Shown piece after piece: positions 26,093 through 36,600 of a stretch of DNA of 64,000 bases. The position numbers and the translations under genes were made by a program. The stretch lies in contig CAVRKA010000001.1 of assembly GCA_963722175.1 (NCBI GenBank), positions 186,001 through 250,000 of the forward strand, in the 5' to 3' direction. Within the stretch, counting starts at the first letter, position 1, and every line of letters begins with the position of its first letter. This DNA is from WHSW01 sp963722175. Lineage in GTDB: Bacteria > Actinomycetota > Thermoleophilia > Solirubrobacterales > 70-9. Under the pieces are notes generated by a model. The model did not search any database and was not told the DNA's origin. It was given only the letters and a program-made list of their open reading frames with translations.

Positions 26093-27315
26093 GCGCCACC
26101 GCCGGAGTCGAGGAGCGCTTCGGCCCGTACGGCGGCCGGTTCGTTCCCGAGGTCCTGATCGCCGCCCTCGACGAGCTCACCCTGGCCTGGGGCGAGGCCC
26201 GCGCGGACGACGGCTTCAACGCCGAGCTCGACCACCTGCTGCGCGATTTCGTCGGCCGGCCGACGCCGCTGTACCTCGCCGAGCGTCTCTCCGAGCGCCT
26301 CGGCCGGCGCATCTACCTGAAGCGCGAGGACCTCGCCCACACCGGCGCTCACAAGATCAACAACGCGGTCGGCCAGGCGCTGCTCGCGAAGCGGATGGGC
26401 AAGTCGCGGGTGATCGCCGAGACCGGCGCCGGCCAGCACGGCGTCGCGACGGCGACCGCCTGCGCGCTGCTCGGGCTCGAGTGCGTGGTCTACATGGGGA
26501 CCGAGGACATGCGCCGACAGGCGCCGAACGTCGAGCGGATGCGACTCCTCGGCGGCGCCGTGGCGCCGGTCGAGGCCGGCGCGAGGACGCTGAAGGAGGC
26601 GGTCAGCGCGGCGATCCGCGACTGGGTCACGAACGTCGGCGACACCCACTACATCATCGGCTCGGCGGTCGGGCCGGCGCCCTACCCGGCGCTCGTCCGC
26701 GACCTGCAGCTGGTGATCGGCACCGAGGCGCGCGAGCAGGCGCTGGCCGCCGAGGGCGGCCTGCCGGCACGGGTGATCGCCTGCGTGGGCGGCGGCTCGA
26801 ACTCGATCGGCACCTTCGTCCCGTTCCTCGACGACGCCGACGTCGAGCTGATCGGCGTCGAGGCGGCGGGGGAGGGGCTCGACAGCGGCCGCACCGGCGC
26901 CTCCCTGAGCGCCGGGCGAACCGGGGTGCTGCACGGGGCGCTCTCGTCGGTGCTCGCCGACGACGACGGCCAGATCCTCGAGGCGCACTCGGTCTCGGCC
27001 GGCCTCGACTATCCCGGCGTCGGCCCCCAGCACGCTCACCTCCGCGACACCGGACGGGTCCGTTACGAGGCGGTCACCGACGAGGATGCCCTGAGCGCCT
27101 TCAGCGAGCTTGCGCGGCTGGAAGGGATCATCCCCGCTCTGGAGCCAAGCCACGCAGTGGCTTGGCTCCTCGCGAACACAAACCCCGCCACGTCCTCGGC
27201 TTCGCCTGCGGGCGTGCGGGGGGGAGGCGAGGGGACCGAGTTTGATGTCCTCACGCTCTCCGGCCGCGGCGACAAGGACCTGGCCGAAGTCGTCGAGCGG
27301 CTCGGCGATGGCTGA
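26089..27315 (+). CDS. trpB: Tryptophan synthase beta subunit with in-frame repeat insertion near the C terminus
   Basis: 408 residues. Catalytic PLP lysine in HTGAHKINNAVGQAL, ETGAGQHGVATA, phosphate loop CVGGGSNSIGTF, and C-terminal LSGRGDKDL. Between LEPSHAVAWLLA and FDVLTLSGRGDKDL, where the family normally has a short loop, about 20 extra residues (NTNPATSSASPAGVRGGGEG) are encoded by hairpin element copy 3. The frame is kept and the insert falls in a helix-to-strand loop just before the GRGDKD segment near PLP, so the enzyme is probably still active. The same peptide occurs in the flavin oxidoreductase at 49867-51057. Overlaps trpF and trpA. Confidence 0.95.
   Translation: MSATAGVEERFGPYGGRFVPEVLIAALDELTLAWGEARADDGFNAELDHLLRDFVGRPTPLYLAERLSERLGRRIYLKREDLAHTGAHKINNAVGQALLAKRMGKSRVIAETGAGQHGVATATACALLGLECVVYMGTEDMRRQAPNVERMRLLGGAVAPVEAGARTLKEAVSAAIRDWVTNVGDTHYIIGSAVGPAPYPALVRDLQLVIGTEAREQALAAEGGLPARVIACVGGGSNSIGTFVPFLDDADVELIGVEAAGEGLDSGRTGASLSAGRTGVLHGALSSVLADDDGQILEAHSVSAGLDYPGVGPQHAHLRDTGRVRYEAVTDEDALSAFSELARLEGIIPALEPSHAVAWLLANTNPATSSASPAGVRGGGEGTEFDVLTLSGRGDKDLAEVVERLGDG
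27141..27169. repeat. Perfect 13-bp hairpin inside trpB, beside the repeat element
   Basis: GGAGCCAAGCCAC (27141-27153) and GTGGCTTGGCTCC (27157-27169) are perfect reverse complements around a 3-nt loop (GCA). The sequence codes for the conserved LEPSHAVAWLL stretch and ends 13 nt before hairpin element copy 3. Confidence 0.8.
27183..27221 (-). repeat. GCGAAGC hairpin element, copy 3 (in frame in trpB)
   Basis: On the minus strand: a 9-bp outer stem with one bulged base (CCCCGCACG with CGTG-G-CGGGG) around the 20-nt core CCCGCA-GGCGAAGCC-GAGGA. The core is identical to copy 4 (50627-50665). The stems differ only by one pair swapped from C-G to G-C, which keeps pairing. Confidence 0.85.
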
Positions 27316-28099
27316 TATCGGGGCTGGCTTCGCGGCGGCCCGCGAGCAGGGCCGGGCGGCGCTGATGCCGTACATGATGGGCGGCTTCCCCGACGCGGCC
27401 ACCTCGACCGCGGTGGCCGAGGCCTACGCGGAGGCGGGCGCCGACCTCGTCGAGCTCGGCGTCCCGTACTCGGATCCGCTCGCCGACGGGCCGGTGATCC
27501 ACGCCGCCGGGACCCGGGCGCTCGATGCCGGCGCGACGCTCGAGTCGGTGCTCGCCGACTGCGAGCGGATCGCGTCGCGGGTGCCGGTGGTGCCGATGGC
27601 CTACGCGAACATGATCCTCGCCCGCGGTCCCGAGCGCTTCGCGCGCGCGCTCGCCGACGCTGGCGCCGCCGGGGCGATCGTCCCCGACCTGCCGCTCGAG
27701 GAGGGCGGTGAGGTCGCCGCCGGGCTGCGAGCCGCGGGCCTGGCGCTGATCCCGCTGGTCGCGCCGACGACGCCGCCGGAGCGCCGGGCCCGGATCTGCG
27801 CCGAGGCCGAGGGCTTCGTCTACCTCGTCTCCGACACCCGCACGACCGGCGAGCGCGACCGGCTGCCGGAGGCGCTCGGCGACCTGATCGCCGCCACCAA
27901 GGCCGACTCGCCCGTTCCCGTCGCTGTCGGCTTCGGGATCGCCACCCCAGATCAGGCCGCGCAGGTCGGCTCGGCCGCCGACGGCGTGATCATCGGCACT
28001 CGCCTGGTCCGCGCCGTCGACGAGGCGGGGGCTCCCGAGCTCGCGGCCGCTGCCGTGCGCGAGTTCATCGAAGCGGCGCGAGCCGCGATGTCGAGCTGA
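27308..28099 (+). CDS. trpA: Tryptophan synthase alpha subunit
   Basis: 263 residues from ATG 27308, which overlaps trpB by 8 nt. Catalytic Glu in LVELGVPYSDPLADGPVIHAAG, catalytic Asp in IVPDLPLEEG, and FVYLVSDTRTTGERDRLP and VGFGIATPDQAA at the phosphate site. Cleaves indole-3-glycerol phosphate to give indole, which is channelled to TrpB. Ends the trpFBA run. Confidence 0.96.
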   Translation: MADIGAGFAAAREQGRAALMPYMMGGFPDAATSTAVAEAYAEAGADLVELGVPYSDPLADGPVIHAAGTRALDAGATLESVLADCERIASRVPVVPMAYANMILARGPERFARALADAGAAGAIVPDLPLEEGGEVAAGLRAAGLALIPLVAPTTPPERRARICAEAEGFVYLVSDTRTTGERDRLPEALGDLIAATKADSPVPVAVGFGIATPDQAAQVGSAADGVIIGTRLVRAVDEAGAPELAAAAVREFIEAARAAMSS

Positions 28100-28103
28100 A
28101 CGG

Positions 28104-28110
28104 TTAGATT
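28104..28110 (+). promoter_or_regulatory. -10 box for leaderless small membrane protein transcript
   Basis: TTAGATT contains TTAGAT and TAGATT, 7 and 6 nt before the GTG at 28117. No ribosome binding site. Confidence 0.5.
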
Positions 28111-28116
28111 TCCCCC

Positions 28117-28278
28117 GTGCGTCTGCTCGTTTTCACCGTCGTCGGCTTGGTCCTGATGATGATCGCCTACGCGTTCTCGCTGGGCGGCACGGTCGCCGCT
28201 TTGATCTTCCTCTTCATCATCTTCAACGCGATCCTCGATCGCTGGGCGAAGCCACTGCTCGACTGGATCCGCGCCTGA
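28117..28278 (+). CDS. 53-residue membrane protein of unknown function
   Basis: A small gene from GTG 28117 to TGA 28276-28278. The protein begins MRLLVFTVVGLVLMMIAYAF, has a Ser-Leu-Gly-Gly turn, a second hydrophobic helix (VAALIFLFIIFNAIL) and ends DRWAKPLLDWIRA, giving a two-helix hairpin with a short amphipathic tail. Codon third positions are GC-rich like the neighbours and a -10 box sits 6-7 nt upstream, so it looks real although too short for routine gene finders. It lies between trpA and a conserved hypothetical gene (9 nt gap). No family recognised. Confidence 0.65.
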   Translation: MRLLVFTVVGLVLMMIAYAFSLGGTVAALIFLFIIFNAILDRWAKPLLDWIRA

Positions 28279-28287
28279 CGGGCGTCG

Positions 28288-28983
28288 ATGGGTCCCGAGC
28301 CGCTTCCTGATTCGTTCTCCAGCACCCGCCAGGCCCTGCACCGGATCGCCGAGCAGGTCGTCGCCCCGGCGCGCAAGCCGCACAACGAGATCGCGCTGAC
28401 CCAGACCCCCGGCGGCTTCGGCACGCCGCCGTTCGAGTACGAGGGGCGCTCGCTCCAGGTCCGCGTCGAGGGCGCCGAGCTGGTCGTCTCCGAGGACGGT
28501 GCGGAACGCCGCGCGGCGATCGAGTCGGTCGCCCAGGCGGCGGAGCTCGTTGGCGCCGATCTGTTCCCGGATGGCCCGCCGACCGACTCGAGCCCGCTCG
28601 AGATCGACCCGATCGCGGCTTTGCGGTTGAGTGAGTTCTACGCCTTTGGGGCGCGTGTGCTCGAGGCGCTGCTGGCGACGGTGTCGCCGGCCGACGAGCC
28701 CACGGCGATCAACCTCTGGCCGGAGCACTTCGACATCGCCTGTGAGGCCGGGCCCGAGAGCCTCGGGCGCCGCGCCAACTACGGCGCCTCGCCGGGCGAC
28801 GACGACCATCCGGAGCCGTACATCTATGTCGGCCCCTGGCAGCCGCAGACCTCGGGCGGGATCTGGAACGCGACCGGCTTCGCGGGCGCGGAGGTCAACT
28901 ACGCCGAGCTCGTCGCTGCCGACGATCCCGAGGCGCTGGTCGGGGACTTCTTCGACGTCCGCCGGGAGGCGCTCGCGGACTGA
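28288..28983 (+). CDS. Conserved hypothetical protein
   Basis: 231 residues, no signal peptide or membrane segment. Notable stretches are PARKPHNEIALTQTPGGFGTPPFEY, INLWPEHFDIACEAG and RRANYGASPGDDDHPEPYIYVGPW; the His/Asp/Tyr-rich segments look like a conserved pocket and recall uncharacterised actinobacterial proteins with an xxHFDxA motif. No enzyme class can be assigned. The ATG at 28288 is 9 nt after the small membrane protein, suggesting a two-gene unit. Confidence 0.7.
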   Translation: MGPEPLPDSFSSTRQALHRIAEQVVAPARKPHNEIALTQTPGGFGTPPFEYEGRSLQVRVEGAELVVSEDGAERRAAIESVAQAAELVGADLFPDGPPTDSSPLEIDPIAALRLSEFYAFGARVLEALLATVSPADEPTAINLWPEHFDIACEAGPESLGRRANYGASPGDDDHPEPYIYVGPWQPQTSGGIWNATGFAGAEVNYAELVAADDPEALVGDFFDVRREALAD

Positions 28984-29010
28984 TCGAGGAGTCGCGTACG
29001 GCGCGGCGGG

Positions 29011-29016
29011 TATGTT
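29011..29016 (+). promoter_or_regulatory. -10 box for leaderless phosphofructokinase transcript
   Basis: TATGTT lies 6 nt before the GTG at 29023. Confidence 0.55.
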
Positions 29017-29022
29017 GGCCGC

Positions 29023-30054
29023 GTGCGATTCGGCGTGCTCACCGGGGGCGGCGACTGCCCGGGCCTGAACGCGGTCATCCGCGCGATCGTCCGCAAGGGG
29101 ATCGACATCCACGGGCACGAGATCGTCGGTTTTCGCGACGGCTGGCGGGGCCCGCTCGAGAGCGAGTACGAGGAGCTGACCATCGAGTCGACGCGCGGGA
29201 TCCTGCCCCGGGGCGGCACGATCCTCGGCACCTCACGCACGAACCCGTTCAAGCGCGACGATGGGCCGGAGATGATCCGCGAGACGATGTCCGAGCTCGG
29301 GCTCGACGGGCTGATCGCGATCGGCGGCGAGGACACGCTCGGCGCCGGGAACCGCCTCCACGCGGAACTCGGCCTCAACTTGATCGGAGTGCCGAAGACG
29401 ATCGACAACGACATCGGGGCGACCGACGTCACCTTCGGGTTCGACACCGCCCTCCAGGTGGCGACCGAAGCGATCGACCGGCTGCACACGACGGCGGAGT
29501 CGCACCATCGGGTGATGGTGGTCGAGGTGATGGGGCGCCACGCGGGCTGGATCGCGCTCTACTCCGGGATCGCCGGCGGCGGCGATGTGATCCTGATCCC
29601 CGAGCAGCCGTTCGATGTCGAGCAGGTCTGCAACCTGATCCGCCGCCGCCACGCTCGCGGCCGCTTCTTCTCGATCGTTGTCGCCGCCGAGGGCGCGATG
29701 CCGAAGGAGGGGACGATGGAGCTCGCCGCGGGGGAGACGGACGAGTTCGGCCACGTGCGGCTCGGTGGCATCGGCCACCGGCTCGAACAGGAGATCGAGG
29801 GGCGGACGGGGTTCGAGACCCGCGCTGTCGTCCTCGGCCACATCCAGCGCGGCGGGACGCCGACCGCCTACGACCGGGTGCTCGCGACCCGGTTCGGGGT
29901 GGCCGCGGTCGACGCCGCCGACGCCGGCCGCTGGGGGATGATGCCGGCGCTGCGAGGCGCCAAGATCGAGCTGGTGGCGCTCGCCGAGGCCGTCGCCGAG
30001 CTCCGCACCGTGACCCCGGAGGAGTTCGCGTTTGCCGAAGCATTCCTCGGCTAG
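29023..30054 (+). CDS. 6-phosphofructokinase, ATP- or diphosphate-dependent
   Basis: 343 residues from GTG 29023. LTGGGDCPGLNAVIRAIVRKG starts the fold, catalytic Asp in PKTIDNDIGATDVTFGFDTA, and VVEVMGRHAGWIALYSGIAGG follows. The donor-site residues are GGEDT and VPKTIDND, that is Asp and Lys at the two positions that distinguish diphosphate-type from ATP-type (GGDG, PGTIDND) enzymes. Actinobacterial members with these residues include diphosphate-dependent ones, so the donor cannot be fixed from sequence alone. Phosphorylates fructose 6-phosphate. The next gene overlaps by 23 nt. Confidence 0.92.
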   Translation: MRFGVLTGGGDCPGLNAVIRAIVRKGIDIHGHEIVGFRDGWRGPLESEYEELTIESTRGILPRGGTILGTSRTNPFKRDDGPEMIRETMSELGLDGLIAIGGEDTLGAGNRLHAELGLNLIGVPKTIDNDIGATDVTFGFDTALQVATEAIDRLHTTAESHHRVMVVEVMGRHAGWIALYSGIAGGGDVILIPEQPFDVEQVCNLIRRRHARGRFFSIVVAAEGAMPKEGTMELAAGETDEFGHVRLGGIGHRLEQEIEGRTGFETRAVVLGHIQRGGTPTAYDRVLATRFGVAAVDAADAGRWGMMPALRGAKIELVALAEAVAELRTVTPEEFAFAEAFLG

Positions 30055-31165
30055 CCGGCGCAGCGCCGCCGCCGCTGTCGCGGTCGTGCTCGCGGTCCTT
30101 GGCGGCGGCTGTGCCGACGGGGCCGAGGAGAGCGGCGAGGCGACGCTGACCGTCTACGGCAGCCTCCCGCTCCGCGGACCGAGCGGCGCCGATGGGCGGG
30201 ACGCCGCCGACGGGGCGCGCCTGGCGCTCGCCGACGCGGGCGGGCTGGCCGGCGGGATCGCGGTCGAGTCCAGATTCCTCGACGACACCGACGGAGCCGC
30301 CGCCGACGCGCACTGGACTCCGGCCACGGCGGCCGCCAACGCCCGCACCGCGACCCGGGACTCGACCGCGATTGCCTACCTGGGCGAGTTCGAATCCGGC
30401 GCCACCCGCGCCTCGCTGCCGGTGACCAACGCTGCCCGCATGCTCCAGGTCTCGCCGGCGAGTGCGGCGGGTGACCTCGTCGCCCCGTTGCCCGGCTCCG
30501 AGGAGCTCCCCGACGCGCAGCCCGGCGGGACGCGGACGTTCGGTCGCGTGATCCCGAGCGATCGCGCCCAGGCGCTCGCGGGAGCCGGTTGGGTCGATCG
30601 CAAGGGCGTCGACCGGGTTGCGACCGAGTCCGACGGAACGCCGTTCGGCGACGCGATGGTCAGCGGCTTCGAGGATGGCCTCCGACGAGCGACGGTCGTC
30701 CCGGGGGCCGATTTCGTCTACTACGGCGGCCTGCCGGAGAACCAGCCGCTCTCCGGCGCCCGCGGGCTCGAGGGCCTGATGGTGACCGACGCCGCGCTCG
30801 AGCCCGGCGTCTCCGAGCCCGACGGGACGCTCGCCACCTCGGCCGCGCTCGACCCGACCCAGCTACCGCCCTCCGGCAAGGAGTTCGCTGACGCCTTCCG
30901 CGCGGAGTACGGCCGCGTGCCCGGACGTTATGCGGCGTACGGCTACGAGGCCATGGCGGTCATCCTCGACTCGATCGAGCGAGCCTCGGACCCCGCCGAC
31001 CGCAGTGCCGTGATCGACGCGTTCTTCGCGACCAAGGACCGCGACTCGGTCCTCGGGACCTACTCGATCGACGAGGTCGGGGATACGACGCTGGACCGGA
31101 TGAGCGGCTACGAGCTGGGCCGGGGCGAGCCGCGGCCGGTCGCGCGGATCGGCGCCGGCGACTAG
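30032..31165 (+). CDS. Lipoprotein, periplasmic binding-protein type (branched-chain amino acid receptor-like)
   Basis: 377 residues from TTG 30032, preceded by GGAGGAG. The signal peptide ends in the lipobox LGGGC, so the mature protein is lipid-anchored. The body follows the receptor family ligand-binding (LivJ-like) pattern: TVYGSLPLRGPSGADGRDAADGARLALADAGG at the start, IAYLGEFESGATRASLPVTNAARM, and YGRVPGRYAAYGYEAMAVILDSIERA near the end. It lacks nearby Liv permease genes, so it may sense rather than transport. Its start overlaps pfk by 23 nt, and its stop overlaps that of the convergent epimerase gene. Confidence 0.82.
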   Translation: MPKHSSASRRSAAAAVAVVLAVLGGGCADGAEESGEATLTVYGSLPLRGPSGADGRDAADGARLALADAGGLAGGIAVESRFLDDTDGAAADAHWTPATAAANARTATRDSTAIAYLGEFESGATRASLPVTNAARMLQVSPASAAGDLVAPLPGSEELPDAQPGGTRTFGRVIPSDRAQALAGAGWVDRKGVDRVATESDGTPFGDAMVSGFEDGLRRATVVPGADFVYYGGLPENQPLSGARGLEGLMVTDAALEPGVSEPDGTLATSAALDPTQLPPSGKEFADAFRAEYGRVPGRYAAYGYEAMAVILDSIERASDPADRSAVIDAFFATKDRDSVLGTYSIDEVGDTTLDRMSGYELGRGEPRPVARIGAGD

Positions 31166-32067
31166 ACCAGGTCGCGCAGCGCCGGCTCGATCTCGCGAAA
31201 CCGGAACGGGTACCCGAGGTCCTGGGCACGGCGCGGGACGACGCGGATGCTGCCGAGGATCTGATCGGTGAGCTCCTCGCCGCGCATCGCGGTGAGCGCA
31301 AACCTGGGAACGGGAACCACCGCGGGCCGGCGCAGGGCGGCGCCGAGCGCCTTCGAGAACTCCCGGTTGGTCGCCGGGGTCGGAGCGACCGCGTTCATCG
31401 GCCCGCTCGCCTCGTCCTCGGCCAGCGCCCAGAGGATCAACCCGATCTCGTCATCGCGATGGATCCAGGGCATGTACTGGCGTCCGCCCGCCAGTGCGCC
31501 TCCGAAACCGAGCTTGAACACCGGCAGCAGCTGCTTGAGCAGGCCGCCGTCGGGGTCCAGGACCGGGGCCGAGCGCAGGACCGTCGTCCGGACGTCGCCG
31601 CGTTGTGCGGCCAGGCCCTCGGCCTCCCATTCGGCGCACATCCGGCCGACCCAGTCGGTCGCCGGCGGGGTCGACTCGTCGACGATCGCCTCCCCGTGGT
31701 CGCCGTAGTAGCCGACCGCGGATTGGCTGACCAGCGTCGGCGGTGTGCGCGCGGCCCCGAGCATTCCGTCGACCAGGTTCTTGGTCGCACGCACCCGGCT
31801 GTCGCGGATCCGCTCCTTGGCGGCCGGCGTCAGTCGCTGGTTGATGTTCTCGCCGATCAGGTTGACGACCGCGTCGACGCCCTCGAACGCCGCCTCGGGG
31901 GGACGCTCGTGGATTGGATCCCACGGGTGCCAGGAAACGGTCGGGTTGGTGCGGCGCGCTCGCGCCGGATCGCGGCTCAGAGCCGCGACCTCGTCGCCGC
32001 GCGCGAGCAGCGCGTCGCAGACGGCCGAGCCGATCAATCCGCTTGCACCGGTGACGAGCGCTCGCAT
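31162..32067 (-). CDS. TIGR01777-type NAD(P)-binding epimerase (SDR39U1 family)
   Basis: 301 residues. Rossmann start RALVTGASGLIGSAVCDALLARG, VDAVVNLIGENI, SQSAVGYYGDHG (Ser-Tyr of the active site), and the family-specific MPWIHRDDEIGLILWAL. C-terminal GSIRVVPRRAQDLGYPFRF is typical of this group (YfcH-like). Substrate unknown in the family. It lies 31 nt downstream of the malic enzyme on the same strand, so they may be co-transcribed. Stop codons overlap with the convergent lipoprotein gene. Confidence 0.9.
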   Translation of the reverse strand: MRALVTGASGLIGSAVCDALLARGDEVAALSRDPARARRTNPTVSWHPWDPIHERPPEAAFEGVDAVVNLIGENINQRLTPAAKERIRDSRVRATKNLVDGMLGAARTPPTLVSQSAVGYYGDHGEAIVDESTPPATDWVGRMCAEWEAEGLAAQRGDVRTTVLRSAPVLDPDGGLLKQLLPVFKLGFGGALAGGRQYMPWIHRDDEIGLILWALAEDEASGPMNAVAPTPATNREFSKALGAALRRPAVVPVPRFALTAMRGEELTDQILGSIRVVPRRAQDLGYPFRFREIEPALRDLV

Positions 32068-32098
32068 CGGACCCCCTCTCTACCCGCGTTCCCGTCCG

Positions 32099-33547
<1,449 letters not shown>

Positions 33548-33556
33548 GGGCGGGGA

Positions 33557-33562
33557 AGTCTA
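33557..33562 (-). promoter_or_regulatory. -10 box for leaderless malic enzyme transcript
   Basis: TAGACT on the minus strand lies 9 nt before the GTG at 33547. Confidence 0.5.
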
Positions 33563-33658
33563 AGGGGGCGGGTTCGGCTCGTCCCGACGTGGGCTGCAGG
33601 GCATCCGCGGTCCGGACCGGGTGCGGGTGGTGGAGACGATCACTCCACCAAGTAGGGC

Positions 33659-36600
33659 TCAGTCGTGCTTGCCCTTCTTCTTCACCACCTTGAACTCCCG
33701 CCGCGCCGGGGTTGTGTCGACGTTGTTGGCGGCGTCGGTCGCCCGCACGCGGAACGTGTGCTTGCCGCGGGCGAGCCGCTTGTACTTCTTCGGGCTTTCG
33801 CACGGCGCGTACTCATCGCCGTCGAGGCGGCACTCGAACCGCGCTCCGGACTCGTTGGAGCTGAACTTGAAGGTCGCGTGGCGCGACGTGACCTTGCGCT
33901 TCGGCGACTTGTCGATGGTCGTCTCCGGCGCGGTCGTGTCGGGACCCGGTCCGGGGCCGGGGCCCGGCTCCGGCGTGGCATCGGTCTTGACGATCGTCGG
34001 CTCGGCCGAGGGGCCGTTGTTCGGGAACAGCGCCAGGATGCTCGGGTCGACTCCCTGCGGAGCGGATCCGCGCACGACGCCGATCGCGTCCTCGCCGGTG
34101 CATGACGGCCCGTCCCAGAACCCGCGGCAGACGAGCGGATCGATCAGCAGCGACGGGTCGATCGCGTTCAGCTGCGGCTCATAGACGCCGCCGCTCTCCG
34201 CCCCGGCCGTGTCGCAGATCTGATTGGGGACGTCGCCCGCGAACACGCCGGTGCACGCCTCGACCTGGTACGCGAAGGTCGGCTGCGCGTTGGTAACCCC
34301 GATGTCGGCGGCACCGACGACGAGGCCGACGAGGTTCGAGTTGTAGTTCGAGTAGTCGGCGAAGTAGGTCGCCGCGCAGGCGTCGAACGGATCCGTTGCC
34401 GCGAGGTCGAAGACGCAGACCTCACCGCCCGGAGCCGCCTGCTTGACCACCAGGTAGTCGGCGGGCACGCCGTCGTCGTCACCGGTGTAGACGCCGTCCG
34501 CCCCGGCGTCGACGAGGACGTCGACCTCGAGCGTCTCGGTGGTGTTGTGCACGGCCGCCGTGTGGACCCCGAACTCGATCGGCTCCGACGGAGGATCGGG
34601 ATCGGCGAGGAAGTCGGTCCACGAGATGCCCGCCAGCTCGTCGGCGCCCTCGGGCAGGCCGACGGCATCGCCGTCTTCGGCGTCGTCGCCGGTGAACGAG
34701 CGGGCGCCGATTGCGCGGACGTCCTCCTCGTTGCCCGTCTCGGCGGGATCCTCGGCTCCGAGCAGGTACAGATCCGCCGCGGGCGTTCCCGCAGCCGATC
34801 CGCCCGTGAGCTCCACCTGGGCCTCGCCGCTGCTCGTGTCGAGCACCGACTTGGAGAGGCCGCTGTCGGCCGCCGCCAGCGGAGCGACGTGCCACGGTAC
34901 GTGCAGGCTGTCGGAGCCGCCGCCACCGCTCTGCTCGATGGTGACGTTGCCGTCGACGTTCGGGTGGAAGTAGTACCAGCCGAACTCCTGCTCGACCTCG
35001 CTGATCGCGCTCGGATCGAGCTGGAGCCGGACGTGGACGGTCCGCGAGTCGCCCGCGGCGAGATCGAAGCTGCGCTGCGGCCCGAAGCTCGAGCCGTCGA
35101 GTGACACCCGCGTGTTCGCCGGGCTGAGCTCGAAGTCGGAGTACCGCGACTCTCCGCCGCCGACCACGTAGTGATGAGCGGCCGAGTCGGTGTTGGACAC
35201 CGTCAGGGTCTTCACCTCGTTGATCGAGCCCGACGCGAACTCGAGCCCGTAGGAGAGGCTCGCCGGATCGGTGAGTGTCGTGGCCTCCGCCGAGTCGAGC
35301 GCCTGCACGCGGCCCGAGCCCATGACGGTCGCCGATACCGGCTCGCCGAGCAGGTTGTCCTTGAGGGCCTGGGTCGCCTGGCTCATCAGCGCCGACTTGA
35401 TCATCTGCGGCGTCCAGTCCGGGTGCAGCTGGGTGAGCAGCGCCGCGACGCCCGAGACGTGCGGCGCCGCCATCGACGTGCCGGAGAACTTCTGGCCCTG
35501 GTCACCGGTGCCCGCGTCGGTCGACTGGATGTCGAACCCCGGGGCGCTGATGTCCGGCTTCAGGGCGTTGCTGACCCGGGCCGGCCCCTCGGAGGTGAAG
35601 TCCGTCATCGCATCGACGTACGCCGGGATGGCGGTCGTGTCGTCGTGCAGCGTGGCCGTCACCGGGGCGCCGGCGTTGAAGTCGTTGCCGGGGCTGAGCA
35701 CGTCGAGGATCGCGTACCCGTCGTTGCCGGTGATCATCACCGCGGGGATCGTGATCGCCTCGCCGTTGGTCGCCAGCGCGCTCGGCGCGCCGCCGAACAG
35801 CGAGATCATCACGACCGCGGTCGCACCGGCGTTCTGGGCGTTGAAGACCTTGGTCGATCCCGAGCAGTCGCCCTCACCCGTGGCGCCCTTGAACACGAGG
35901 ACGGTCTGGCCGGCCAGCGAGGCGGCTGGAAGCGGGCTGCAGAACTGCCCGTCGGCGGGGGTCTCTCCGCCCGGGTCCGCGGGCGGATCGAGCTCGCGGC
36001 CATCGAACAGATCGTTGGTGAGTCCGCCGCTGGGAAGGCTGGCTCCCCAGTCCTGCTGGACCATGATCCCGTCGTCGGGAAGGTCGGTCGGCGGGCTGTC
36101 CACGCTGATCGTCTGCGCGTTGAACTCGTCGATCGAGGCCGCAACGGAAACCACGCCCGGAGCGTTCGCCGGGGTGCCACCGATGTACGCGGATCCGCCC
36201 ACCGGCTGGTTCCCCGAGTTCCCCGCCGAGGCGACGAACGTCGTTCCCATGTCGACGACCGCCTGGGCGGCCACCGCCTCGGTCGAATGCTCGGTGCCGT
36301 AGTCGACCCCGCCGGAGAACGAGATCACGTCGGCCCCGTCGGCCGTGTTGCCGTCGTCGTTCGGGTCAACCGCCCGCTCGTAGCCGGCGACCAGGACGTC
36401 GTCGGTGGAGTTGCCCTCGTGCCAGACCTTGATCGCGAGCAGCTTCGACGCCGGCGCGACCCCCGGCCCGATCTCGCCCGGGACGCCGATGCCGCAGCAC
36501 GTCCCGGCGGTGTGCGAGCCGTGATCACCGATGGTGCCGTCGTCGAGTGGGTCAGGGTCGGGCTGCGGAGTGTCGTTCGCCGGGTCCTCGTCGACGACGT

